A stretch of 64,000 nucleotides of DNA from Sordaria brevicollis. Its lineage: Eukaryota > Ascomycota > Sordariomycetes > Sordariales > Sordariaceae. Below are positions 26,919-38,883 of this stretch, piece by piece. A program made the position numbers and the translations under genes. The stretch spans positions 496,001 through 560,000 of the forward strand of contig JAUTDP010000014.1 in assembly GCA_033439795.1 (NCBI GenBank), read 5' to 3'. The stretch's first letter is position 1; each line of letters begins with the position of its first letter. The notes under the pieces were generated by a model. It searched no databases. It had not been told where the DNA came from and saw nothing but the letters and a program-made list of their open reading frames with translations.

Positions 26919-29149
26919 ATTAAAAATCTTATTTACTACCCCCCGATTGCGGTAACCCGGTAGAATACAATAATAATAACAATATTCGATTAATAATAAT
27001 AATTACGACAATATCCTCGATTACCGATTTTAAAAAAGCGGGCGACGCCGTCCTTAAATCTATTAACGATTAAATTATATAAAATAAAGGATTCTAATTA
27101 AAAGTATTCGAATTAAAATTGTAAAAGTATATTAATCCTAATAATAGGAAGCCGTAGCCTACTATCCCTATAGAGCCTACTACTAAAAATTTTATAAATC
27201 CCTTAGTCTATACCGCGGCCATTACTACCAATTCGACTAATAATTTTAGTACCAACGATTCCCAATTTCAATAAAAGATTTTTTAATCTATTAAAAAAGA
27301 CTAAACGGCCAACGGACCCTCTTCGAAAACGCGCAACCGTACTTCGATACCGCCTCCCTCCTAATAAAAAGCGACCGCACCTACGCCTATTAATACCGCC
27401 GCTACTTAACCGGCTATTAAAGCCCCAACTTTTCCTATCGCCCCGGCCCTAACTCCAATCTTATATACGGCGCGCTATTATAATTTCCTAATTAAACGCA
27501 ATTACTATAATTATTAAAAAACTATAGTTAATTACCGTTATAATATAAAAATTTAAAAAATTTATAAAAAAAAGATTATTACCCTTTATACTTAAATAAA
27601 AAATAATATTAATTAATATTTTTAATTAATTTACTTTAAAAAAACTATTTCCCTATCCGCTTAATATAATATAATAAAATTTAACGTTCAATTTAACGAA
27701 GAATAAACTTACGATAATATCCGCGCTAATTACTATAATAAAATTAATATTACGACCTATCTCTACAATTAAACTAATTAATTATAGGAGTAGAAATATA
27801 TTATAACCATTGATAAATATTTTAAAATCGACGAATATATTAACCCTAAAATATAAAAGACCGATTTTCTTAACGTAATAAATAAATTTAATAATTCCCC
27901 TTTTAAGAATTAAATTATATCCTTCAAAATTACGGATAAAAAGCTCCTAAACGATAATTTTACTTACCTTAACCTAACTTACAATTTTAAAGAATAGATT
28001 TATAATTATTACCTTAAAAAGTTACGTAATTAAATCTTAAAAAGCGGTATATTTCCTACCCCTATATTTAATAATCGAATTATAGAGGACGCTTCTAATA
28101 ATACTAATAGGAAACGTAATTAAAATATTAATAATTAAAATAATAAATATTAAAAGCGAATCTACGAAACTTATAAAAAATTTAATTACTTTTATAATAA
28201 ATACTAGTATATAATCCCTTCCCTAACGTTTAATTTTAATTAAATTCCTAATTAACGTATTTAAAATATAATTAACGAAAATTATTAAAAGAATGCCTAA
28301 TTTATATAAAAGTTCCGTAAATTAAATATTAGAATTGTATTAACGTAATAAATTCTTATTAAAAAATTAATAAAATCTATAATTAATATCCTTAATAGCG
28401 GACTTTAATTTAAAGGTCGGAAGATTAGTAAAATTAATTATTAATTTAATTTTTTAATATTAAAATTTTAATAAAAAGCTCCCGTATACTTATTAAAAGA
28501 TTTAGCTATTTTTAATTTAAATACGATAATTTATATTTTTAACGAAATTAACTATTTTAAAAACTTTACCCCTATAAATAAAGGAGATTATATTTAAATT
28601 AATAATAATTTATTAATAATTAAAGGATATAGAATTATTTATATTTTAATTAATAATAATAAAAGTAACTTCTTCAAATTTTATTTAAATAATATAGCGT
28701 TAATTCTAAATATAATTTACAATCTCGTATTTCTTCGAAAATTTATAAAATTCGATTACTCTTAGGATACTATTAATTCTTATATTTACGCCCCCGATCT
28801 TTCCTATTATTATTTTATTTCTAATTATTTTTAATAATTTATTCTTAAATATATCCTTCTTAATTTTAAAAATAGTATTAACCAATTTTCTTTTAACGTT
28901 CGAATTCCTTAGAATAAAACCGCTAAGAAACCTTAAAAGGGAAATACTTTACGCTAATACTTTAAATTTAATTACCCTAAACCCGAAACCCTTATTTAAT
29001 TAATTAATAAAGAATATAGCGTACGCCTTAAGGGTTTAAATCTAATATACTATAATACGTATATAATAATTAAATTAAAACGTTAAATTGGGAAGGCTAC
29101 CCGCGTCGCGTTTAAAAAACTAAAATAAAAGGTAGCTACTAACTTTTTC

Positions 29150-29900
29150 GAATATACTCTAATAAAAGTAAAATTTAATTAAATCTTTATATTAATAATA
29201 ATAGTTAACTGCTAATTTAATTACCTCTAAATATATTATTTTATTAAAAAGATTACCAACTCTATTATTGTAATTTTATTTTCCTTTATTACTAATTTAA
29301 AAACCTAATACTAAATCTAAATATAGGTAATCGAATATAATAACGAAATTATAATAATTAAATTTAAAATCGCTACCTTTCTATTATAGTAAAATATTAA
29401 AATCGAACTCTCCGCGCTATATACCTAAATATAAAACGGTAGCGCTAAACGCTTAAGGGGTATATTTAATAAAAAAACCAAAATTATAAAAAAATTTATA
29501 AACCTTCTAAAAAAATTTTAAAAAAAGATTATAGCGGTTATAACCTATTTTCTTAATAAAATTCCCAAATACGGTTTTAATTAAAAAACCCCAAAGGAAC
29601 GTCTCAAAACCTATATAATAAATTACAATGGCGGTTAATAAAAAATAGTCCCTACTTTAATATATTTGAAAATTTATAATTATAAAGTTTTTATATTTAT
29701 AATAAAAATCCTACGCAATTATAATAAAACCAAAAAGCTCAAGAAACGTATTTAAATCGGTTACTTAATCGGTTACTAATCGTTAAATATTTACCGAATT
29801 TAGAATCCCTATACCAATTCGATTATAATAATTAAAAATGTAATTTTTAACGAAAACGAAGTTTTTATAAATAATATTAAAAAACTCTAAAATTCGTTTA
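29150..29900 (+). pseudogene. Copia integrase remnant
   Basis: No intact frame. With stops read through, the plus strand still spells the Copia integrase core: an IVxxLxFNYLxIYYF strand segment near 29,200, a diagnostic SAxYTxxxNGSAxRL-like motif near 29,400-29,455 (the catalytic Glu region), a LNKxPKYGFN-KTPKER segment near 29,560-29,610, and IGYLIGYxSLNIYRI near 29,755-29,810. Stops sit mostly at TAA or TAG codons that correspond to family Gln and Trp codons, as RIP predicts. Confidence 0.85.
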
Positions 29901-30649
29901 AAATCTCCTTAAAAAAGCTAACCGTATAATTAAATAATCTCTATCAACTAAAAGATAATTCTATTATACCCTTCCCAATTCTAAAAAACTATATTAACGA
30001 CGAATTAAATAATTTTAATTTAATTATCGAATTTATACCCGCGGAGTTAAAAACCCCTACAATCTTTACCGAACCCGCCGGGTATATATATAAATAAAAG
30101 GAGGAAATATTACGTCCCTAAATACTAAAATAACTAAATAATTAATAGGATACAATAATAAATAAAATAAATAAATTAATTAATTATAATTTACTAATTC
30201 CCCTTAATAATTTAATTTCATTTCTTATTAAAAATCTAAACCGCATCCCCTTAATATAATTTCCTATCTATTTCCCCCGAACGGATTAATATTTATATTA
30301 AATAATATCCTTCTTAAACGCGCTTAATCTCTATTAAATTAATATATATAATAATTGCGTTATCGATTATATTAATTTAAATCAATTAAGGAAATTCGGG
30401 TTAAAAATCGATAACGACGATTTCTATATAAATTCGAAATTTACTATCGATAATATTAAAAAGTATAATATATTAAATATATTAAATACCTTATACCGTT
30501 AAAAATTCCCCCCTCTATTTAAAAGCTACCGAAACCTTTACTTCTATCCTTTTTAAAAAATATTTTATTAAATTAAAAAGGAGCATCTTTAAAATTATAA
30601 TACAAAAGGATTATAAAAGTAGGTAAATTAAAAAGAGTATTAAAAAATC

Positions 30650-32040
30650 ATCTTCCTTAATTCTATATAGGTATATATTTATAAATTTAACGTAGCGGGT
30701 TATTACTTTAAAAGTAAAATACGCTTTATTATAAAAGGAGATTAATAATTTTAAAATTTATAAAATACTTATACAATTACTTTAGCGATTCGTACCTTTT
30801 ATATTATAATAACTATTATAAATTACTTTAACCTCGAATTCAAATAATATAATATTATTAACGCCTTTATTAATACCTTTCTTAATAAATTTATTTATAT
30901 ATAAATACTATTAAAATATACCCGATAAAGTAAAGTTATTAAATTATTACGCGCCCTCTATAATCTTCGGCGCTCCCCCTTATTATAGTAACGCAAATTT
31001 ACTAAAATTCTTATTACCGTTAATTTAATCTTTATCCTTATAGAACCCTATATATTTATTTACCGAAATATAGTAATCTTCTTCTACATCGATAATATTA
31101 TTCTTACCTACCGAAATAAAAATAAATATAACGCTATTAAAATTATTAACGTTCTAAAAAATTACTATTAATTAATAAACGGTAATAATATCTAATAATT
31201 TTTAAATATTAAAATTATTCGAAACCGAATAAAACGGTTAATTTAATTATTTTAATGCGAATATATTAGAAAGATTATAAAAAAATTCCAATAATCCTAA
31301 TCGTTTCCTTAAACTCCTATAAATACTAAAAAACTCCTCCCCTCTAAAAGTACTATTAACCTCAAATCCATTAAAATATATTAAAAAGTAATCGGCGAAA
31401 TTATATACGCGTTAATTATTATTAAATCCGATAGCGCCTTTACCGGCTCTAGGTTATCCTATTTCTTTACTAATCCTAACGGCATTTATTATATTACCGC
31501 TAACTAATTATTCGCTTACCTTAGGGGTATTAAAAATTATACGCTCCAATTAAAGGGTGGTAATTTATTCTTAATTTCAATTAACGCCTCTTATACCGAT
31601 AATACTTTAAATCGATAAAGCTTATAAAAATTCGCTATATAATTATTAAATAGAATTATTAATTAGCGAATTAATAAATAAAATACCGTTATTATTTCTA
31701 CTACCGAAATTAAACTACTATCCTTATTATAAAAGGTTCGTAAAAGTTTATAAATAAAACGCTTATTCGATTCGTTAATTTTCAATTTAGGAATTAATAA
31801 TAAAAATATCCTATTAAAATATAATAACGCTTAAATAATCCGCCTAATTATTAAAAAAAACGCTAAATTTCAAATTAAATTTAAGTATATCGATATTTAC
31901 AACTATTAATTCTAAGAGGGACAGCAGCGCGGTATATTCAATATATATTATATACTTATAACCGAAATAATTGCCGACGGGCTAACGAAAGTATTAATTA
32001 TAAAGAAGTATAAGGAATTTATTCGCTAAATAAGTTTTAT
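30650..32040 (+). pseudogene. Copia reverse transcriptase and RNase H remnant
   Basis: Degenerate plus-strand reading. RT: FDV-like FNVAGYYFKSKIRF near 30,680-30,725, LRALYNLRRSP near 30,950-30,985, and FYIDNIILTYR at 31,081-31,113 matching the catalytic YVDD box with the second Asp changed to Asn. RNase H: VIGEIIYA near 31,390, SAFTGSRLSYFFTNP near 31,435-31,480, and STTEIKLLSLL near 31,700-31,730, the last two being strongly diagnostic for Copia. The order integrase, RT, RNase H separates it from Gypsy elements. Confidence 0.88.
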
Positions 32041-32264
32041 AAATATTTCGAATTTAAAGAAGGAGAAAGAGAAAGTATTAAAACTAATTAACGCGAATAT
32101 ATTAATAATCCAATTCTAATAAGGATAGAATATTTTAAAGAAATAAAAAGGAAAAATAATATTATTATAGGTAATTATCAATTTATATTATTCTATTAAA
32201 ATAACCTTTATAAAATAAAAGGATCCTATATAATATTTATAAGAAGGAAAAAAGGCAAAAAGTT

Positions 32265-32411
32265 TAGCGCCGATAGGATTCAAACCCGCGACCTTTAAGG
32301 ATAACTATTAAAAATAATCCGGAGAATATACTATTAAATATAATTTAAAAATACCGTATAATTATCTAATATAAAACCCCAACACTCTAACTACTAAATT
32401 ATAGCGCCCGG
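32265..32411 (-). pseudogene. Possible tRNA-derived sequence inside the retroelement
   Basis: On the minus strand an A-box-like stretch TATAATTTAGTAGTTAGAG (about 32,386-32,404) and a B-box-like stretch GGTTTGAATCC (32,277-32,287) are in the order and spacing of a tRNA with an intron of about 65 nt; the T loop TTTGAAT is of the right size. Acceptor-stem pairing is poor. It lies between the end of pol and the right LTR. It may be a RIP-decayed nested tRNA or SINE fragment, or chance. Confidence 0.35.
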
Positions 32412-32587
32412 CTAATTATTAAAAACTAATACCGCGGACCTTCTAAATATAGTATAATTAATAGGCGATACCTTCAAAGGCGACTATTTAGGGATTTATT
32501 AACTTTAAAGGTATAGAATTTAAGAATAGCTTTATTTAAGCGCTTTTAACTAATTTTCTAATATACGCCAATATAATTAGGGGGGTA

Positions 32588-32756
32588 TATTAAATATAGG
32601 GGTAGGTTTCCTGCTACCGCCTTTCTTATATAATCTAAATTACTGGGCAAAACCCTGATTTTTGTATACGGGATTTTCCTGGTCATAAAACAGATTCTAC
32701 ATAATATACACTCTGCACCCTCATTCTCAATACCCCTGTATTGCTGCTATTCTACA
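32588..32756 (+). repeat. Right LTR (169 bp)
   Basis: Matches the left LTR over its full length with 21 differences, all transitions. Thirteen RIP-type changes are in this copy, in the part nearest the interior (including the first dinucleotide TG to TA); its last 56 bases are unmutated. Direct CATAC follows. Confidence 0.95.
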
Positions 32757-33587
32757 CATACCAACCACCACACACAACCAAGGATATCATGGAACTACGT
32801 TGTGGGGTTGTTCGGCCCTGGCTGGTCCATCTCATCAAATCTGTAGTGACACCCGTCCGTCCTTGATGCCATGTATCATCACAACCCGCACAATACGGCA
32901 ACTCAACTATTCATGGAAACAGCGGGAATGACATCCCACTCTCCCGCTTTCCCCATGCCGGCGATGGTATCGGCGGTGGCGGTTGTGCGGTTGGATCCTA
33001 GACGGTCTCTCCGAACCCCCGGCAGGGCTGAGGCTCGACAAGAACAGAAAAAAAAAAAAGAGATTGAAGTTGCACCACGGTTATGGCCACCCCTGCTCAC
33101 CACATGGCACTCTTTGACAGAACAAAAATTTCAACAAGTGACAACGGTAAATTTTGCACTCGGGCAGTCCAATTACCTCCCAATAATGCCCCTTGTGGAT
33201 ATCGTACGAGATAACAACGACCGATCGGGCTATTCTGACTCGCCGAACCCTGGTTTGAGCGAGGATGGCAAATGTTCCACTCTTGATGGATGATGGGTCC
33301 CTTCATCCATTGGACCTGTTCGAAAAGGGTTCCTTTGGGCCATGCCCTGCTATTATTTAACTATCGCGTGGCCGAGGACGGAACAGACCTGTTGAGGTCT
33401 CAGAAGAAATATGTCCACATCATCTCACTTTTTACCTTAAAAGATACCCATTTTCCCACCTCGCGCCTTGTCGCTGGCATCACACTACGCTCACTGGTTT
33501 TGTCGTCCACCATCTCGCCCGTCACCGCTGGAGCTCTACCACACCAAAGCCTCCCTCACAAAATCTGCCTGACACTTGCCAACAGTC
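32757..33587. other. Flavohemoglobin upstream region
   Basis: 831 bp of ordinary base composition between the Copia element and the flavohemoglobin start. Presumably promoter and leader; short open frames here are not supported as genes. Confidence 0.5.
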
Positions 33588-34835
33588 ATGGCTCTCACAT
33601 ATCAACAGACCAAGCTGGTCAAGGACACCATCCCGGCTCTCAAAGAGCACGGTGAGAGGATAACGAGCATCTTCTACAAGACTATGCTTACCGACCACCC
33701 CGAACTCAACAACTACTTCAACTCGGTAAACCAAAAAAATGGCAGGCAGCCTCGCGCCCTGACAGCCGTCATCTTGGGCTTTGCCTCAAATATCAACCAC
33801 CTGAGCGAGCTCGTTCCCAAGTTTGAGCGCATGTGCAACAAGCATTGCTCATTAGGTATCCAGCCAGAGCACTACGAGGTTGTCGGCAAGTATCTCATCC
33901 AGGCTTTCGGTGAGGTCCTGGGTCCCGCGATGACACCTGAGGTGCAGACGGCATGGACAAAGGCGTATTGGATGTTGGCCAAGATGTTGATCGGGCGCGA
34001 GGCGCAGTTGTACAGGGACTTTGAGAGCTGGTCCTCTTGGCGTCCCTTCAAGATCGACAGGATTGTCAACGAGTGCGATGACCTCTACTCCTTCTATCTC
34101 GTCCCTCAAGATGGAAAGCGGCTACCAAAGTTCCTCCCTGGCCAATACATCTCTGTCCAGATCCAGGTTCCCAACGGCTACCTTCAATCCAGACAGTACT
34201 CGTTGAGTGAGGCGTGGAGGGAAGACTACTACCGTATCACTGTCCGCCGTGACGAGGGTACCGTGTACTCCAACTCTGTCTCCAAGTCTTTCTTCAACCC
34301 AGGCACCGTCTCCAACTACCTTATCGACCAGACTACCGTCGGCTCCGTCCTCAAGGTTTCCCACCCGGCCGGCGAGTTCTTCTTGGATGTCCATAACACG
34401 AGCACCATGCCCCTGGTTTTGATCTCTGCTGGTGTCGGTGTCACCCCCATGGTTTCTATCGCCAACACTGTCATGGAAAGCCAACCTGGTCGCCAGATTG
34501 CTTGGATCCATGGCTGCCGCAAGCACATTCCCTTTGACGAGCACATCAAGAGCCTGCGCAAGAAGAACTGCAACTTCCACACCAAGATCTTCAAGACGGT
34601 CATCAACAGCACTGATCGCGCTGGCGAGACATATGACTACAACGAGCGCATGGACCTGGCTAAGCTCAAGCCTGAGGAACTCTACCTTCAGCATGGTGGT
34701 ACTGAGTACTTCATCTGCGGCCCCGAGCAGTTTATGATCAACCAGAAGCTTTACCTCATGCAGCAAGGTGTCCCGGCTTCGCGCATCAAGTGCGAGATCT
34801 TCACTACCGGAGATCTGGTATTCAAACAAGGATGA
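33588..34835 (+). CDS. Flavohemoglobin (nitric oxide dioxygenase)
   Basis: Converts nitric oxide to nitrate using O2 and NAD(P)H; the usual role is protection from nitrosative stress. The protein is 415 residues, normal for the family, and intronless. The N-terminal globin domain shows the B10 tyrosine (Tyr30, in FYKTML) and the proximal heme histidine (His86, in NKHCSLGI). The reductase part carries the FAD motif RQYSLS (about 202-207), the NAD(P) loop GVGVTPM (about 282-288) and the C-terminal FICGPEQFM and CEIFTTGDLVF segments. The start at 33,588 was chosen because the frame upstream opens only with non-ATG codons and MALTYQQTKLVK matches the family N-terminus. The gene lies 0.8 kb from the RIP-mutated Copia element but shows no RIP damage itself. 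It converges on the B-box gene at 37,383. Confidence 0.95.
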   Translation: MALTYQQTKLVKDTIPALKEHGERITSIFYKTMLTDHPELNNYFNSVNQKNGRQPRALTAVILGFASNINHLSELVPKFERMCNKHCSLGIQPEHYEVVGKYLIQAFGEVLGPAMTPEVQTAWTKAYWMLAKMLIGREAQLYRDFESWSSWRPFKIDRIVNECDDLYSFYLVPQDGKRLPKFLPGQYISVQIQVPNGYLQSRQYSLSEAWREDYYRITVRRDEGTVYSNSVSKSFFNPGTVSNYLIDQTTVGSVLKVSHPAGEFFLDVHNTSTMPLVLISAGVGVTPMVSIANTVMESQPGRQIAWIHGCRKHIPFDEHIKSLRKKNCNFHTKIFKTVINSTDRAGETYDYNERMDLAKLKPEELYLQHGGTEYFICGPEQFMINQKLYLMQQGVPASRIKCEIFTTGDLVFKQG

Positions 34836-34952
34836 ATCGCACGGGATCCTGAGGTTCAAAAGATCGATCATGACTCTGTCAGTCCTCCGTCATGTACTTA
34901 CCGGCCTTTCGACGTCCATCACCACGACATGCTGCCCTCGTGGCATGTCCCA

Positions 34953-34990
34953 CAACAACAGCAACAACAACAACAACAACAACAACAACA
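34953..34990. repeat. CAA microsatellite
   Basis: Twelve to thirteen CAA triplets with one CAG interruption (34,959-34,961). Confidence 0.9.
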
Positions 34991-36543
34991 TCAAAAACAA
35001 GAACGATACCAAGAGGTCAAGAAGCTGGGTCTCATAATCGAGACCATTACTTTGACAGAGGAGGAGGCCGAGAACGAAGACAGGGTGACGAGGATGAGCA
35101 ATGAAAGAGAAGGTGGATGGGGAAGTGTCTTGCCTGAACCTCGCAAGATGAGGCGGTCTCCATCGCTTTCCACGAAGCTGCCGAAATGGAGAAACCGCTC
35201 CCACATGCCTGGGCTCAGCTTGGGCAGCATCACCCAATCCCCTTCGCCGACTTTGCTCAGCCCCTCTTCGACAACGACGAGACGAGACATGACAATACCG
35301 CCAATAACAACGGCGATGCCTGGCATGGGCATGCGTGCCGTGTCAGGATCGCACGTTCCGCATTCATCAGTGTCGGCAACGGCATGGTCTACCTCAGGAA
35401 CACCCAAAAGAGGAGGAGGAGAGAAGAGGAGAAGGGCATCGATATCGGTGGCGGTAAGCGTTGGCGCTGGGATAGAAAGGAAGTCGGCAGCACTGCGAAA
35501 CAGTGTGCAGTATTGGTTATCGAGTGCGGCTGGCGGCGGCGATAATCGTTATCAAAAGATCTCACCTCATCATCAACAAACATAAAGCATATACTGGGGG
35601 GTAGGGTAGGGGGAAGAATGCACTGGTAGGCGTTAGGAACTCAAAAAAAGTGATACCATTTTGGATGAAGGGAGGACATTCGGGGGGTTTAACACTAGAG
35701 TTGAAGGTTTTCTTGTGTGTGTTTTGAATAAACCAAGCGGGCCTTTTCTTGTACTAGGAACTTTTTAATTCATGAAGCATTGGAATGAGGTGAGAGGGGT
35801 TGGAATATAGCATTCAAAGTGTTCTTCACACTTCTTTGACTTCTTGTCGTGCTTCTTTCTTTTGTGCTGAATGATTTCGGGCATGATTGACTGCAGTGCT
35901 TGACAACACATCCAGTCGGGGAAGGTGCCTCCTTCCATTTTTGGGTTTGATCTGTTTTTTTTTCTTCTTTCGCTTAGGCTCAGCAACGGTAGCTCCTTCC
36001 TGCTCTTCAACCAAACCAAGTGAGGTGAAACAACGAAAATCTCTGTCAACGTGCTGGTACCAGCTAGTTCGTTCCTTCTCTTTCTTCGGTTCGAGACTTG
36101 CCACAACCACTGCATTATGCTGGGTGTACAACTTAAGTTCATCACCTTCCCTTTCCCTTGGTTATACATGCCCTTCGAAAGGCGTGATGAGCACACTGAG
36201 TGTGGACTCCTTGCCATACATATAGAGGACCCATTCAACGTTAATTCAAGTTGAAAAGTGCAAATGGGAACACTTGTATGTGCATTCCAGGGCAATGTAT
36301 AACGTGTTGTCCTTATTCTTGAGATGCAGCTGCATGTTCACCCCAACCACTTTTTTCTGTAGAGCCAGTGAGTTAGTGACTTCCAAAGTTAGGTGCCAAA
36401 AGATCTGGATCGTCTATGTATCATGATCGGATTTAGTCAAATCACCGCACAATAACAGGAAATAAAATCCAAAACCTTTCAAGGGTAAATCGGAAATGAG
36501 GAGTGGACAAGGTTACAAGGTATACAAAAACAAGGGCCTGGGG

Positions 36544-36591
36544 GAAGAAGAAGAAGAAGAAGAAGAAGAAGAAGAAGAAGAAGAAGAAGAA
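36544..36591. repeat. GAA microsatellite, 16 perfect units
   Basis: Forty-eight bases of uninterrupted GAA repeat. It is in intergenic DNA and is purine-only on the plus strand. Confidence 0.95.
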
Positions 36592-37382
36592 TGTGCCGTC
36601 TGAATATGTTAACAGACTGGATCACTCCTTCCTGGTGCTTCCCTTTTAAGTCTACCACCCCCTTTCTTCACTTAGGATTTTCTCAGTGGTGTTGGGAGGA
36701 GGTGCAATCAAGGCAAATCTCTCGCGAATTAAAGTAGGTATTGAGGGTAATATTGGAAAGCGTGTTCCCTTTTTGATCCATAAAGGTATGGTGTATTTAT
36801 CACCCTCGAGGACTCTTAATAACACGGCCTAAAACGTGAGGGTTATGTAGGTTCATATTGTTAATACCTATCCGCAACGCTTGATACATATCTGGCTTAT
36901 ATATTGGAAGCCGGTTCAAAAAAATTCCGTGACAAAAGGAGTAAGAAATGCCCGTTGAATTTTGACTCGACCTGCTTCACGAGATATCTCTCGGGCTATA
37001 TGTCATTAGTACGGTACGCTTCTTCACGCCGAAGCAAGTTGATATTTGAGCTGTTAACAGCACGTTAATTTTTGATCATGTGCAGCTTAACCCATACTCC
37101 TCTTTCGAACACGTGAAAAGAGCGAGGTATCTTCAACTTTCCCCCTCACGTCTCTTACTCATCACAACTCAAAACATCTCTACATATACCATTCCCTTTA
37201 TGTTCTCAGAAAAAGCAGCTTCTCTCTGGCAAACTCCTAGTGAATACAATGGATACCATCTAGAAACTCACTCCGCTTCAACATGTACTACGTCTTCCCA
37301 ATCCCCTTTCTATCCCCCACTCCTCTCCTACCTTCCATCTCACAAATCCATCCTTTCTCCATCTCAAACTTCAATCACCACC

Positions 37383-38883
37383 TTACATCGGCGTAGTCGG
37401 CCCACTCCACCCCTCCCCCCCTCCTCCTCCTCCTCCTCCCATCCCCCCACCACACTTACCATCACCAATCCTAAACCACCGATGTCCCCTCTCCTCATAC
37501 CCCGCCCTAACTCCCACATGCATCTCCCTCCAACACCTCACACAGTACCCCTCATCTTCACACCCCTCGCACCTAATACTCGCGTCTTCCAGACAGACCG
37601 TGCACCATTTTTTCACGTCTTCGTCGGTGTAAGTTTCTCCTCTGCCGGCCCAGCCCCGGGTGGATTTGGTTTGGTATCTCGTGAAAACGGGGGGTTGGGA
37701 TGACGTAGAAGGAAGGGAAGAGTCGGCTGGTAGAATGAGGGTGGTGGTTGGGACGGAGGGTAAACCGAATTGATCGGTTTTGATGGGTGTGGAGCGGAGG
37801 TGGGAGAGCCGGGCGGTTAGAGAGGTGATGGCGTTTGGGTCTTCTTCTTCTTCGCCGAGGCCGGAGCCGGAGGGAGGAGAGGGGAGGGACAAGGGGACGG
37901 TGGGAAGACTGAGAGATGATTTGGGGGAGGTGGTGAGTTCGGGAGTGCGGGTTCCGGAGGGAGGGGAGGGGAGGGAGAATGGGTCGTTGTCTTCGGGACC
38001 ACCAGAGCTGTTGAGGTTGAGATCGTCATGGATTTGGTTGAGGATTTTGTTGGTTTCTTTGGTCATGGCTTCGCCATCTGAGTTGTCGTCGTCATCATCG
38101 TCGTTACCGTTGTCGCCTGTGAAGGAGTTGGAGTTTGAGTTTGGCTTGGGAGCGAGTTCTGAGAGAAGTTTCTGGACTTTGTCTTCGTCGTTTTCAATGA
38201 TGCCATCATTGTTGTTGTTGTTGTTGGCAATCGCTTGAAGGTCGATGTCTTCCTCGTCAAGAACACCTTCTTCTAGGTTTAAGTCATCTTGTAGACCTTC
38301 CAGAAGCTCGTCGAGAGCTTGGTCATCTACTTCTTCCAGGCCCCAGGCTGATGATAGTGCCTGCAGTTGTGTCAGGCTTTGCGTAGCCTCACCTTGGGGT
38401 AGTTGTTGGCTGCCATTCCGTGAGACCGGCGTTTGACCTCTCTGGAGAGAAGACTGGAGACTGTCATTGCGCTTTTCCCGTGCATCTGATTCCGGTTTTG
38501 GTGAGACACCAGTAGAGGGCTGACCGCTTTCTCGACTCAATGAAGGCATTGACGATGAAGACGCATTACGAAGCACCCGCAGCCTCTCGGTCAGAGCATC
38601 TTCCTTTGACACCGATGGTACAGGCCCAATGGCAAAATCAGACTTCACCGGCGCGGTGTCACTGGCAGTGGGAGTGGTGGAAAGGGGACTACAGGTCACA
38701 GTTTTGTTTCAGTACGATGAGTTGTCATGAGAAGTGCAAAGGTTTTATGTTGGTCAGGTTTTACTTTAGTGGATTAAGAGACTTGCTAGTATCAAGCGTA
38801 ATGCTGGTGGTGCCCTTAAGAGCATTGAGTCTATCCAGCAACGACTTGTCCAAGTCATTATTGGTTGGTCGGTTTGAGGCCAT
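37383..38883 (-). CDS. B-box zinc-finger protein, ZFYVE19/ANCHR-like
   Basis: Predicted 474-residue protein; exons 38,883-38,765 and 38,688-37,383, intron 76 nt (GTAAAA...TGTAG), phase 2. The start MASNRPTNNDLDKSLLDRL fits a helical N-terminus; the frame upstream lacks a better ATG with continuity. The middle is acidic and low-complexity, including an Asn run and an Asp run. The C-terminus has a compact zinc-binding module: CxxC at WCTVC, then CEGCEDEGYCVRC, then H residues in MHVG and GHRW, a B-box type pattern like that at the end of human ZFYVE19 (ANCHR, abscission checkpoint regulator). The helix DALTERLRVLR resembles an ESCRT-interacting motif of that family. The link to cytokinesis is inference from similarity only. 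It ends in a Gly-rich tail. Confidence 0.8.

Larger units (their letters stand above)
26750..32756 (+). mobile_element. Complete Ty1/Copia LTR retrotransposon, RIP-mutated
   Basis: A 6,007-bp element bounded by two 169-bp direct LTRs that begin TG (TA in the mutated right copy) and end CA. The 5-bp target duplication CATAC is present at 26,745-26,749 and 32,757-32,761. The interior is extremely AT-rich with no open frame of 60 codons, yet protein fossils in Copia order can be read on the plus strand: integrase about 29,150-29,900, reverse transcriptase about 30,650-31,260, RNase H about 31,380-32,040. The substitutions that break the frames are those expected from C:G to T:A change, e.g. the RT motif reads FYIDN where the family has FYVDD. 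The region 26,919-29,100 should hold gag, which I cannot read. Loss of coding by RIP is inferred; in Neurospora such DNA is normally also methylated and heterochromatic. Confidence 0.95.
34836..37382. other. Convergent intergenic region with microsatellites
   Basis: About 2.5 kb between two converging genes. It contains a CAA array (34,953-34,990) and a GAA array (36,544-36,591). An ATG-initiated frame of 218 codons (34,929-35,585, plus) starts in the CAA array only 94 bp after the flavohemoglobin stop and has no recognisable domain; I regard it as probably 3' untranslated sequence. Confidence 0.5.

Noticed and set aside
34929..35585. 218-codon plus-strand frame beginning with a polyglutamine run
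   Set aside because: Starts inside the CAA microsatellite 94 bp after the flavohemoglobin stop, has no domain and loses any codon preference towards its end; more likely 3' untranslated sequence.
37080..37703. 207-codon plus-strand frame
   Set aside because: Overlaps the zinc-finger end of the B-box gene in antisense; Pro/Ser-rich composition is the mirror of the Gly-rich tail.
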